Source: Brachionus rotundiformis (Eukaryota > Rotifera > Eurotatoria > Ploima > Brachionidae). Taken from it: 64,000 nucleotides of DNA. The notes below the pieces were generated by a model, which was given only the letters and a program-made list of their open reading frames with translations, did no database searches and was not told the DNA's origin. A program made the position numbers and the translations under genes. Shown here piece after piece: positions 43,033 to 52,701 of this stretch (positions are counted from its first letter, which is position 1; each line of letters begins with the position of its first letter). Where the stretch lies: positions 520,095 to 584,094 of the forward strand of contig JAESIW010000199.1 of NCBI GenBank assembly GCA_016802295.1, in the 5' to 3' direction.

Positions 43033-45164
43033 GTGATAAATTAAATTATAATGATTTTTTAAAATTCTTCCTATTTGAAATAAATAGAGCAAATTGATTA
43101 AAGTTTTGTTAATCTTATTAAAATAAGAAACTAACTTTTAAAATTAATATAACATTCAGCAAACAATGTCATTTTGCACAAACTTAAGCAAGAGTTTAAG
43201 CTTTGGTCAATAGACAATTTCAAATAGATTTCTCTTTTGAAGTATATTGTATCAGCTTGGTATTCATTTAAAAAAAGTTACATAGATACTTGGCATTTAA
43301 TAAAATGCATCTAAAAATTTTTTTAGCATAAAATATCATTAACAATTTCAATATTAGAAGATTGTTTAAATAAAAGGGAAAAAGATAATTGTCAATTTTG
43401 AGACAGTCATTTATCTGTAAAAGTTTTATGACAAAAAATTCATAAAACATCGATTGAGGACAAAACTTTTCTATTCAAAAATGACAAACAGATAAGACAC
43501 TTAGATCAAAAAAAAGTCGCTTGCATTGAACCCTAACCAATTTAATTTATTCAATAATGAAAATGAATTTTGCCAAGAGACTTGTCTTTTATTTTTAGTT
43601 TCCTTTTGCTGTATTGATGTAAATCGAATTGTTACTGATGTATCAACTTAATTTGACCAATTTTTTAATATTACTGGCTTGTTTACCAAATAAAACCACA
43701 TAATTTGGTATAAATATAAGCAAGATATTGACACCTTGACACTGTCTTTAGCAATTTTCTTGACCACTCTGATCTAATTATTGAAATTATCATGACAGAC
43801 ATTTTACTTACACTACTAAGCTGAAATTGTTGAGTTTATAACATTCGTAGAAAAATAAGTTTTGGTAAAATGGAACAAAATTTTGTTTATCTAAGATACA
43901 AATATAACTAATATATAGTAATAGTATTCAAAAAAATACCATTCTAAAAGTCAAAATGTTTTCATTTAATTAAATATTTTAGATTTTTATTTTTTAAGTG
44001 TATGAAATAAAGTATATTCAATTAATCTATCTTTAAAATTTGTTTTTGTTTTATTCCTCATAATTTCATATTTAGTGTCTATTTATCTATTCGTAAACTA
44101 ACCAAGGAGGCATAAGAATATGCTAAAATATTAATTTTTTATCTTTTTGTTTTTAAAAGTAATATTAGCAATGCTCAAAGAGGCAATAATCAAATTATCT
44201 GACAATATTTTAATTATTTAAGTTCAAATTTGATGTGAATAGCTTTAATGATATTAATAACTTCTAAGAAAAGTATGGCTTAAATGCATTTCAACATAGA
44301 ATACTAGATAGAATGCTTATAAAACACTGAACTTTCATAATTCTCCTGAAAATCTAAGGCACAATTTAAAGAAGAATGACTCGAGAAATTTAAAATATAA
44401 TTTAAGGAACAATGAGAATCTGATAGAACCAACTTCAAAATCAGTAAATGGTCAAAAAACTTTTGATCAAGAGATCAATGTTGAAGTTTACAATCTTTAA
44501 TAATATTAATTTAATTTTCTCAAATTTTTTAAATAATTATATAATTATAATAACAATTTATTTTTAATTTGTATAATCTATTTTTATTATTCAAATAAAA
44601 TGGAGTATTAATCGGTCTTTAAGACAAGGGCACTAACCTGTTGATTAACCTTGAAAATTAAAAAAAAAACATATCCAAAAAAGTTAAAACAAATTTGTTT
44701 GAAATTGTAGATTAGCTTCTTGACTATTGCTATATAAACCAACATTAACAAAATTCTTTATAATATATTATATAAAGCAAGCAGATAGTTTAGATAATTA
44801 AAGCCTAGTAGAATTTTTTTAAGATGAAGATTTTCTTTCGAGCTAGCATGTTTATGTTTTAATTTAATTTAATTTAATTTGTTTATTTGTTTAATTGCAT
44901 TTTGGGAATTTTAACTATTTGTTAAACAATTCTTTGTTCAGAAATATTTATGATTTTTTTTAGTAAAAAAAGATTTTACCAAATTACCTAATCTTTATAT
45001 GTCTTTCAATGGTTCTGCATAATTTTCAACAAACTAAATTTGTATAGTAACCAATTTTATTCAAAAAATATACCATCTGTTTCAAAATAATTAAAATTTT
45101 TACCAAGATTCGCATTATTCTAAAATAGTAAATTATTTAAGAAAAAATACCAGTATGGCTAAAT
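43033..45164. other. 2.1-kb intergenic region, no gene recognised
   Basis: AT-rich. At 43709 there is an isolated TATAAATATAAG core-promoter-like motif followed 80 bp later by an ATG that opens only 10 codons (MTDILLTLLS); possibly the remains of a dead gene. No repeat copies elsewhere in the window were noticed. Confidence 0.5.
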
Positions 45165-46242
45165 TCATAGCCAAATGATAAAGAAAGCAGATAAAATAAA
45201 AAATATCGAATTGGACAGTTTTTGAGTTAGATTTGAATCCGTTGCCAATAGATCAACGAAGTACAATTGACTCGAATTGTTAGATAAGCTTGTGACATTT
45301 TTTTGGCAAGTCATTAACAAAATTTCTCTTTCTTTGGAACATTCAAAATTATTTATTGTTCCATTTAAAATCAAAACTTGACTAGCTTTAATAAAAAGAT
45401 AACCTTAAGGTTTAATATTTTTAAGCTTAGTAAAGCACCTTTTATTTCCATTTCTTTCACATCTATTAGTAAATTAAATACCAACGCACTGGCCACTTTT
45501 TTCAAAAGGCTTTTTTCTTTCAACAATCGCTGAACAATCTCTTTTATCTCCTGATCTAATACCATATAAGTATTATTCGAACTAGTCGAGTAAATCAATA
45601 TAAGTGAATATTTGCTCCGTCCAACTCTTCGGACATAAAATTAAAAATAATTTTTTTTTTCAAAATTTTTTCTCACGTTTCAATATCAATTTGTGAGTCA
45701 TTTCCAATTATGGAAATTAATGAGTCTTTAAGCAAAGAAATGTCTGTACTGCCTGCAAAAATTCTCTTTAGAAGACTGAATTTAGACAAAATTACCAAAC
45801 CATAGACTTCCAACTTCAATTCTGAGTAAATTTGAATTGTTGTTTTGGTTGTACTGGCTCTGACAAATGAAGAATTAAGTTTTGATGAGGCCAAATTGAA
45901 TTCATTATTTGTGGTAAAAGTTTCTATATAAGTGCTTTGTTTTCTGGTTTTGTCAACACTTATTAAACTGGTTGAGTTCTTGGTGATCTTAATTAAAGAT
46001 GTACTTTGAATTGTGCCAGATTGGTTGCCATTCAAACTAGTGTTTGTTACTAAATTGGCATAGGTTTGATTCAGCGATAAATTATCGTGTGAAGAATTGG
46101 CCAAACTTGTTTTTATTGTAGTTAGAAATGAGTTGGTGCCATTTAGACCATTTAATGTAACATTGGCAGATATTATGGTTGATAAAACTGATCTGAACAC
46201 CACCAACGCTATTATTAATATTTTAATGGGTCTTGAATTCAT
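45165..46242 (-). CDS. Secreted Thr/Ser/Asn-rich protein, possibly GPI-anchored (324 aa, three exons)
   Basis: Not recognised. Exons 45677-46242, 45439-45626, 45165-45385; phases 2 and 1 join cleanly (975 nt). Signal peptide MNSRPIKILIIALVVFRSVL, then a region with many N-glycosylation sequons (NVTLNG, NQTYANL, NTSLNGNQSG). A more structured C-terminal part follows (IQIYSELKLEVYGLVIL, FAGSTDISLLKDSLISIIGN, DQEIKEIVQRLLKEKSLL), and a terminal hydrophobic tail SIFFILSAFFIIWL ending at the stop with no basic cytosolic residues, as in GPI signals. The start is the first true ATG; the upstream in-frame codon is TTG. Confidence 0.75.
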
Positions 46243-46266
46243 TGGAAAAAGAATCACAAGTGCCAA

Positions 46267-46274
46267 TTTTTATA
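46267..46274 (-). promoter_or_regulatory. TATA box candidate for the gene at 45165-46242
   Basis: TATAAAAA on the minus strand, 25 bp before the ATG; close, so the 5' UTR would be very short. Confidence 0.4.
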
Positions 46275-48235
46275 AGCTTTTCACTCTTTTTTTAATTTAA
46301 AAATGATTATAATTTGCCAAAATGGTTATGGTAGAAATCATATTAGTATCGAGGAAAACATTTCCAATCATGAGTTTAATAGACTTTATTTAAAGCATTC
46401 GTTATTTATAAAATTTTATCTTGATAAATTTTTAAAACCATGATTCTGATAGAATAAGAAAATTTTGACTCAAACATTAGAGTTGATTTTTATTGTTTTT
46501 TTTCCTAATTGATAAATTAAATTCATAAATATAACAAATAGTCATTTAAATCAGATTTTTTTTAATCAAATTTAATCAACTTTTTAGACAAATTCAACTT
46601 AGAATAAAATATTTATTTCGTAAAAAACATTTGTAAATAAAAATTTTATTTATTCAAAGAAATTAACTTTTTTCGTTTACTCTTTTTCTAAACTATTTAT
46701 AAATATTTTAATACAAAAAGAAATTATTTTTATCTATTTTGAAATATTGGAATTTCATTCTACTCTGAATCCATAAATTTTCATTTATCACCTTTCTTTC
46801 TTATCTTTTTTGCTTGATCAATAACCAGAGCAAAAATTAAAACCTTTCAGCAAACACCATCCCACACGCGTTTTAATTCATTTTATATTCGACTTGTGTT
46901 CCAAAGTCGTTTTTCAGGTTTTATGTAGAAATTTGAACCAAGTTTTTTACTTTTTTAAGGATATGTAGCATCTACAACAAAATATTTTCTTTATCATTAA
47001 TTTGTTTTTTAAATTGATTGGAAACACAATTAGAAAAATAATAAAAATTGAAAATTTAAATAATATAATAATTATCAAATTTTAATAAATTTAAAAATAA
47101 GAAAATTATGATTTTTTGAAATTTGAACGCCAAAGATATGTTTTTAAAAATCTTCAATTATTATATTGAAAAATCATCAAAATTGTAATGATAAAATTAT
47201 TTATTGTACAGTTCATTGCAAAAGTCTAGAAATTTTTACAATCTAATATTTGAAATGATCACCTTTGGCATTCTAAGAAGCCAAAATTTATTTTGACATA
47301 GATTCAGCCAATTTTTGTGCGTACTTTTACCATTCTTTATGTAAAAACTCTTTTAAACGCTCAATAGATGGTAAAAGATTGTTTTCCAAGGTGTTTATGT
47401 AAAAAATTTTTATTAAATAAAATTTAAAATATCAACTTAGTAAAATTTTGACTTTTAATAATATATTGAAATTTATTTAAATTTTTCGATTAAAGTTTTG
47501 AAGCCTTTTTTATTTATTTATGATGATCTATTAAATAATTTGTCTAATAGATCGACTTTTAGAAAAAAATCATACTATTGCTATTATGGGACATTATGAT
47601 CAACTAATTACTTTTAATTAAAGAAAACGAAAACTTGTCCAGGAATTAAAATTTTTATCTACATTATGAGCCAAGGATTAAAAAAAAACAAAAACTGTTT
47701 GTCATAATCTTCATTAACGCTTTTAAAATTTAATTGAGGACAATAAATTTTTATTTAGAAGGAAAAAAATATATAAAGGTTTACACTTCAGGGTGACATG
47801 TAAGTATCAGTATGAAAAAATTAGAATGATTTAAATTAGCTTCGGTCAAGATGTTTATTTTAGAAGAAAATTTAAATTAAATTAAAAAATCAAGGCTGAT
47901 GGCTTTAAATAAAGTGAAAATTTAATTATTACAAAATTTTAGTTTTGGAAAAAGAAATGCCGTAGATAGTCGAAGCGTGACTTTGGATAAGCATATTAGA
48001 GAAAAATGAATTCGAAATAGTTTGTTTCTTTTCTTTGAATTAAATTTATTTAATTTTATAATTTAAAGTTAAAATATTTTGATTTTTTTCTAATCAAAAA
48101 TATGGCAGCTAAATTGCTAGAATAAATGAAAAAAGTATTCGAAAAAACCTGATTTGATTAAATATCATGAAAAGCTTTCAAAATTGATAACATCTCTCGG
48201 TAGTTTATAAATTAAATTTGCCAACAAAAACATAT
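46275..48235. other. Intergenic region with a Tc1 relic
   Basis: AT-rich; besides the Tc1-like remnant at 47209-47403 no gene or repeat was identified. Confidence 0.5.
47209..47403 (-). mobile_element. Tc1-like transposon relic (transposase C-terminus and one end)
   Basis: The minus strand reads NTLENNLLPSIERLKEFLHK-EW-stop-KYAQKLAESMSK-stop-ILAS-stop-NAKGDHFKY-stop, the typical Tc1 ending (W..K....Y...L..SM..R......AKG..T.Y). Beyond it lies a putative terminal repeat starting CAGTTCATTGCAAAAGTC next to a TA. Three in-frame stops; the rest of the element is missing. Confidence 0.8.
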
Positions 48236-48243
48236 TATAAATA
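48236..48243 (+). promoter_or_regulatory. TATA box candidate for the gene at 48303
   Basis: TATAAATA 60 bp upstream of the ATG of the Gly/Ala-repeat gene. Confidence 0.5.
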
Positions 48244-48302
48244 GGTGCCGATGTTTGGAACACTATTCATCAATTAGATTTTAATTTGACTTTGAATTAA
48301 AA

Positions 48303-49534
48303 ATGAAGATTTTCTCTAATCGGTTTATATTATCAACAATTTTTTTAGCTTCATTATTATGCTCTCTTGCGAAAGCTTCTACAGTTAATGGAGCAACTGC
48401 TGGAGCTGGAGCCACTGGAGCAACTGGTGGAGCTGGAGCCACTGGAGCAACTGGTGGAGCTGGAGCCACTGGAGCAACTGGTGGAGCTGGAGCCACTGGA
48501 GCAACTGCTGGAGCTGGAGCCACTGGAGCAACTGCTGGAGCTGGAGCAAGTGGTGGAGCCACTGGTGGAGCTGGAGCAAGTGGTGGAGCCACTGGTGGAG
48601 CTGGAGTAACTGGTGGAGCTGGAGCAAGTGGTGGAGCCACTGGTGGAGCTGGAGCAAGTGGTGGAGCCACTGGTGGTCCAGCTGGTGGAAGTGGTGCTCC
48701 TGGAAATGAAACAAAACCTCCTGGTGGAAGCGGTGCTCCTGGAAATGAAACAAAACCTCCTGGTGGAAGTGGTGCTCCTGGAAATATGACAAAACCTGCT
48801 GGTGGAAGTGGTGCTCCTGGAAATATGACAAAACCTGCAGGAAATACCGATTCGAGTGGTGGCAATGCCACTAAACCAAATCCACAAACTGATAAACCAA
48901 AAGGCAAAAAAAAAATCAAACTTAGGAAAATCTTCAAATTAAACAAAAAACAGAATTCTTCAAGTGGTAGAGTTTTAACAGTCGATGGTGTGCCATTAAC
49001 TGAATTAGATGCTAAAATTAAAAGTTTTATCACTGCTGATGAAGTTACATTGACTTCTTCAACGTAAGTTTTTTAATTAAACGCTAAATCAAGTACAATA
49101 TTTATAATTTTTAATTAGTGAGGGTTCTGATATATTCGTTGATGCTGATGTTGTCAAGACTTTAGATGGATCAGCTACAACAGATAGTATTGCTCAAGGT
49201 ATTTATCAAAATCTAAAGGATAATGAAGCAGCCTTAAACACAACTGCTGAAAATAGTGGCTTTTCTCTGGCGGTATCATCTACATACACAAGTAAATTAA
49301 ATCCTAATTAATATAAATTTAGTATGAATATTTAAAATTGTTTAAATTTTAGCCGAAGTTTCAGATGTAACTGATTCTAATTCAACTAGCACAGTCTCTT
49401 CAGGAGCAGATTCTACAACCACAGGCTCTTCAGGAGCAGATTCAACAACCACAACTTCATTAGCTATTAGCTCAAATGTCTTCACCTTTAAGACATTTTT
49501 ATCAGTTATTTTATCATTTTACACTTTTAATTTA
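48303..49534 (+). CDS. Secreted Gly/Ala/Thr-repeat protein (371 aa, three exons)
   Basis: Not recognised as a family. Exons 48303-49063, 49119-49291, 49353-49534 (phases 2 and 1). Signal peptide MKIFSNRFILSTIFLASLLC, then residues ~30-135 of tandem 9-aa GAGATGATG and GAGASGGAT units (27-bp DNA repeats). Four 13-aa GGSGAPGN(E/M)TKP(P/A) units, each with an N-glycosylation sequon, follow. A Lys-rich stretch (KPKGKKKIKLRKIFKLNKKQ) precedes a globular-looking part (RVLTVDGVPLTELDAKIKSF, DIFVDADVVKTLDGSATTDS), a Ser/Thr-rich segment and a hydrophobic C-terminus (FFQLFYHFTLLI) that could be a GPI signal. Composition suggests a structural or mucus matrix protein. Confidence 0.8.
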
Positions 49535-49678
49535 ATGTTATATAAATTTTAAGTATTATTTTTTTTTCTATAGCATGGGCCAATAAAATTATATTTTTTC
49601 AAAGCAAACAATCTTTTTATTTTAAATTAATTAGATAAAAAAAAAGAAAAAAAAAAGACTAATTTATAAAGAAAATTC

Positions 49679-50056
49679 TTAATTTAAATTAGTATTTACA
49701 ATTTCTGACAAAGATTCGGCCAAATGGTTTATTTTGAGCTTCAGAATGCCGAGACCAATATTGGAATCGGCACATAAACAAACAAGATTGGCACCAACTG
49801 GTCGAATAGCCAGTCGATACGAATCGCAGTCAATTATCAAAAAGTTCAGATTGTCTTCCAATGGCATGTTTAACTTTTGGAAAGACTGATACACCGAGCA
49901 CATAATGGCGCACATGCTCTTAATATCGACCAGCTTTGAGTCCGGCTTGGCCACAAAGTCAAGATATTCGCCGGACCTGGTCGACAAAATTGTCGCCTCG
50001 ACTTTACCAGTCGTCACTTGATTCAACAATTGCCTCAAAGCACTTGGTCTAAACAT
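49679..50056 (-). CDS. LAMTOR2: LAMTOR2/p14 Ragulator subunit (125 aa)
   Basis: Roadblock/LC7 protein that pairs with LAMTOR3 in the Ragulator scaffold on late endosomes/lysosomes, anchoring Rag GTPases and MEK1. Exactly 125 residues, like the human protein. MFRPSALRQLLNQVTTGKVE matches the conserved start, followed by ATILSTRSGEYL, a Cys-rich middle (SMCAIMCSVYQSF), DNLNFLIIDCDSYRLAIRPV, ANLVCLCADSNIGLGILKLK. Single exon. It lies 134 bp downstream of the SDR gene on the same strand. The call rests on length and the N-terminal and core matches; another roadblock protein is unlikely. Confidence 0.9.
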   Translation of the reverse strand: MFRPSALRQLLNQVTTGKVEATILSTRSGEYLDFVAKPDSKLVDIKSMCAIMCSVYQSFQKLNMPLEDNLNFLIIDCDSYRLAIRPVGANLVCLCADSNIGLGILKLKINHLAESLSEIVNTNLN

Positions 50057-50190
50057 CTCTAAAAGATATAAAAGATAATAATTTTTTTCTTTTTATCATT
50101 TACGGAGTCTTTATCCCCTGAAATTGCTAATTAATAATTAATTAAATTTAGGTTTGTTTAATTTTTTAAATAAAATTTATTGCTAAAAAT

Positions 50191-51297
50191 TTAATCTGTT
50201 TTATTTCTTCCCTTGAATTGATCCATTGTTCGACTTGTCTTTAAAAATTCCATTGCTATAAAACTCTCCACATCGTGAGTAATTAGTCTAGTCAAAATAA
50301 ATTAATTAATTTAAATAAAAATATCAATTTTTATTTTAAATAATCAAACCCTTTTAATGCTGAAATAAAATACATTAGTCTTGGTAGCATGAGAACTTTC
50401 TGGTCAGTCAGAACAGCCTCTACTATTTTGTCCGCAACATATTCTGGCTCCAAAAGTGGTATCATGTCCGACTTGACTCCATCAAACATACCTGTTTTGA
50501 TATAGTATGGACAAACGACTGTAGTTTTGACACCAGTTTTGTTCATTCTGGCTATTTCGTTTCTCAGCGATTCGTCAAAGCCAACTACAGCGAATTTAGA
50601 AGCACAGTAGTCGCATAGGCCAGCTGTACCAAAATGGCCGGCCATACTCGCCACTGTTACTATGTGGCCATGGTTTTTTTCCAGCATGTCTGGCAAAAAA
50701 GCTTTGGTCATCTTTTTTATGAATTAAACATAAAAAAAGATTTAAATTACTGCTCTAATTAAAAATTTTTGTTTACCCAAAAGTGGCTAGTGGTATTCAC
50801 TTTAAAGGTTTTTTCGATCGCTTGGTCAGACGAATCCAGAAACTTTCTGCCTGTAACTATACCAGCATTGTTTATCAAAATGCTCACATGACCAACTGAT
50901 TTAGTCACCTGATTAATTAATAATGTTAATTAATATTTTATTTTTATTAATTGCTGATTACTTGCTCAGCTAGATTTTTAATGTCATCCCTATTGCTCAA
51001 ATCGCATTTAAAAGCCTTGGCCTTGCCGCCTTCCATCAAAATTTGGTCACAAGTCGTCTGATTTGAGCTTTCGTCAATGTCAACTAGCACGCATATGGCA
51101 CCAAGTTTGGCAAAATTTTTCGCCATCAGACGACCAATACCTGATCCACTGCCAGTAATCAGCACAATATCATCTTTGACATTTTTTGACCTATATTTGT
51201 ACGGAATTAAAAACTTAATAGTCGCCTTGAGCGATGAAATCACAAGCAAAAAAAATGTGTATAAAATATAAAGTAAAAATTCAAGATAAATATTCAT
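50191..51297 (-). CDS. SDR16C-like membrane-anchored short-chain dehydrogenase (308 aa, four exons)
   Basis: Paralogue of the gene at 41.96 kb. Exons 50962-51297, 50777-50908, 50350-50711, 50191-50287; phases 0, 0, 2 and the 132-bp second exon are the same in both genes. N-terminal membrane segment ([17 protein letters not shown]), [20 protein letters not shown] cofactor site, [15 protein letters not shown], catalytic Ser in VTVASMAG and CDYCASK Tyr/Lys, then LMLPRLMYF and [11 protein letters not shown] at the end. The true start is ATG 51297; the next upstream in-frame codon with start potential is TTG. Substrate probably a lipid alcohol or retinoid; not determinable here. Confidence 0.93.
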
Positions 51298-51620
51298 CTC
51301 CAAACCATAAAAGTAATTCCTAAGAAAAAGTGTAAAACTGTTGAATATATAGTTTTGTTTATCAATTATTTTTCTTTTTAAATAATTTTTTTCTCACATA
51401 AATTATGAAAAGAAAACGTGTTTAGTTTTAGTCTTAAGCCTTGGTAAAGCTCATATTTGGTAAACATTGCCGCATAGTTAATTAAGCATATTTGGAATAA
51501 AAAATTTTTTTCATTTTAAATAAAAATATCATTTTAATAAAACTATTTTCAATTAAAAAAGAAAAGCTTTTATCACTAATTGATTTTTGTTTTAAATATC
51601 AATACCTATGACTAGAGTTG
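51298..51620. other. Divergent spacer
   Basis: Between the SDR start and the TATA box of the 51667 gene; AT-rich, nothing else seen. Confidence 0.5.
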
Positions 51621-51628
51621 TATAAAAG
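51621..51628 (+). promoter_or_regulatory. TATA box candidate for the gene at 51667
   Basis: TATAAAAG 39 bp upstream of the ATG; the best core promoter match in the window. Confidence 0.55.
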
Positions 51629-51666
51629 CCAGTTATTTTATATGGAAAAAAAAACATATTTTTAAA

Positions 51667-51879
51667 ATGGGTTCAAGCAAAAGCCGATACAATCAGCCAG
51701 TAAGAGATTACGGCTATTCAAATGGAGGATGCTATTCGGGCTCGTGTGGGACAGGCATGTGCAATTCTCCGTGCCAAAGTCCTTGCGCAACACCATACAG
51801 TCCGTACGGAGGATATAATAGCTTTGCTGGATACGGATATTACACTGGTACTTTGGTCGGCTATGGATATGGTTTTTAA
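51667..51879 (+). CDS. Small Gly/Tyr/Cys-rich protein with N-myristoylation motif (70 aa)
   Basis: Not recognised. MGSSKSRYNQPVRDYGYSNG begins with a good N-myristoylation consensus (Gly2, Ser6) plus basic residues. Next comes GGCYSGSCGTGMCNSPCQSP with six Cys in the middle, and a Gly/Tyr-rich tail (YGGYNSFAGYGYYTG, VGYGYGF). No signal peptide. Gly-Tyr tails of this kind occur in self-assembling structural or phase-separating proteins. Supported by a well-placed TATA box and by composition different from the flanks. It converges on another tiny Cys-rich gene 96 bp away. Confidence 0.65.
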   Translation: MGSSKSRYNQPVRDYGYSNGGCYSGSCGTGMCNSPCQSPCATPYSPYGGYNSFAGYGYYTGTLVGYGYGF

Positions 51880-51975
51880 GCTATTTGAATTAGATTTGGT
51901 TTAAATTTTTCATTTTTTTTATCTTAATAAAGAAAATAAAAATTATTTTTTGATAGTTTTATTAATTCTTAATTT

Positions 51976-52191
51976 TCATGAGCATAAATTTTTGACATTT
52001 CGACAGCACAGACACCAATTATTGAAGCAACTAGCGCACAAATTGCAGCATCTGATTGTCTCCATACAAGCTCCACATTCGCCAGCCTCACCTTGCTCTA
52101 TTTTCAATGGTTTTACGGCTTTGGCAAAAAATGTAACATTCGCTTTTTCGCTAGGTTGCTCTACCACTGTTTTAGAGTCGATATTTTCCAT
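51976..52191 (-). CDS. Small Cys-rich protein (71 aa)
   Basis: Not recognised. MENIDSKTVVEQPSEKANVT is followed by FAKAVKPLKIEQGEAGECGA and a Cys-dense end (CGACMETIRCCNLCASCF, WCLCCRNVKNLCS): ten or more Cys in 32 residues, including CxxC pairs that could bind zinc. No signal peptide. ATTTTTCAG directly precedes the ATG, and a donor-like CAACAG/GTATAT lies ~60 bp upstream, so a 5'-UTR intron (about 52199-52251) or a trans-splice site is likely. I rejected the upstream MIIFQ start for that reason. Confidence 0.6.
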   Translation of the reverse strand: MENIDSKTVVEQPSEKANVTFFAKAVKPLKIEQGEAGECGACMETIRCCNLCASCFNNWCLCCRNVKNLCS

Positions 52192-52701
52192 CTGAAAAAT
52201 AATCAAAAATTTATTCTTAAAAAATCTTACGGCATTTTTTAATCAAATATACCTGTTGTATAATTTGTCAAGTTTCCATTTGAAATAAATATACTGTTTT
52301 TTAAATTCTTTATATTAATCATTTTTAAATGAATTTTAATTTTAAATATTGAATTTTAAATTGCGCATTTTGGTGCTTTAATTTGCCAACAATTACCTAA
52401 AAAGTTGACAAATTTTTGTTCAGTTCTTTTAATAAATATTTATATATCTATTTAATATAATAGATTTAAATCTAATCTAGTTTTGAAAATAATATCAAGT
52501 TTCTTTCTTATTTTAATGATTGTTTCTACTACTTATTACAATTAACCATTCTGGTCTTTATCTTTGCATTATATTAGTCATTTAGTTATTCAAATATTTT
52601 TATAAAATATTTTATAAAAAATATTCTAATTTAACAAAAAAAATAATTAAATTTCTATTAAAAAATTTTATTTAAAAAATAGATAAATTTTGTTCAAAAT
52701 T
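52192..52701. other. AT-rich spacer
   Basis: Contains the presumed 5' UTR of the gene at 51976; otherwise nothing recognised. Confidence 0.5.

Noticed and set aside
48281..49033. 250-codon Pro/Ala-rich minus-strand ORF and other frames over the Gly/Ala repeat
   Set aside because: By-products of 3-multiple tandem repeats; signal peptide, splice sites and downstream exons support only the plus-strand gene.
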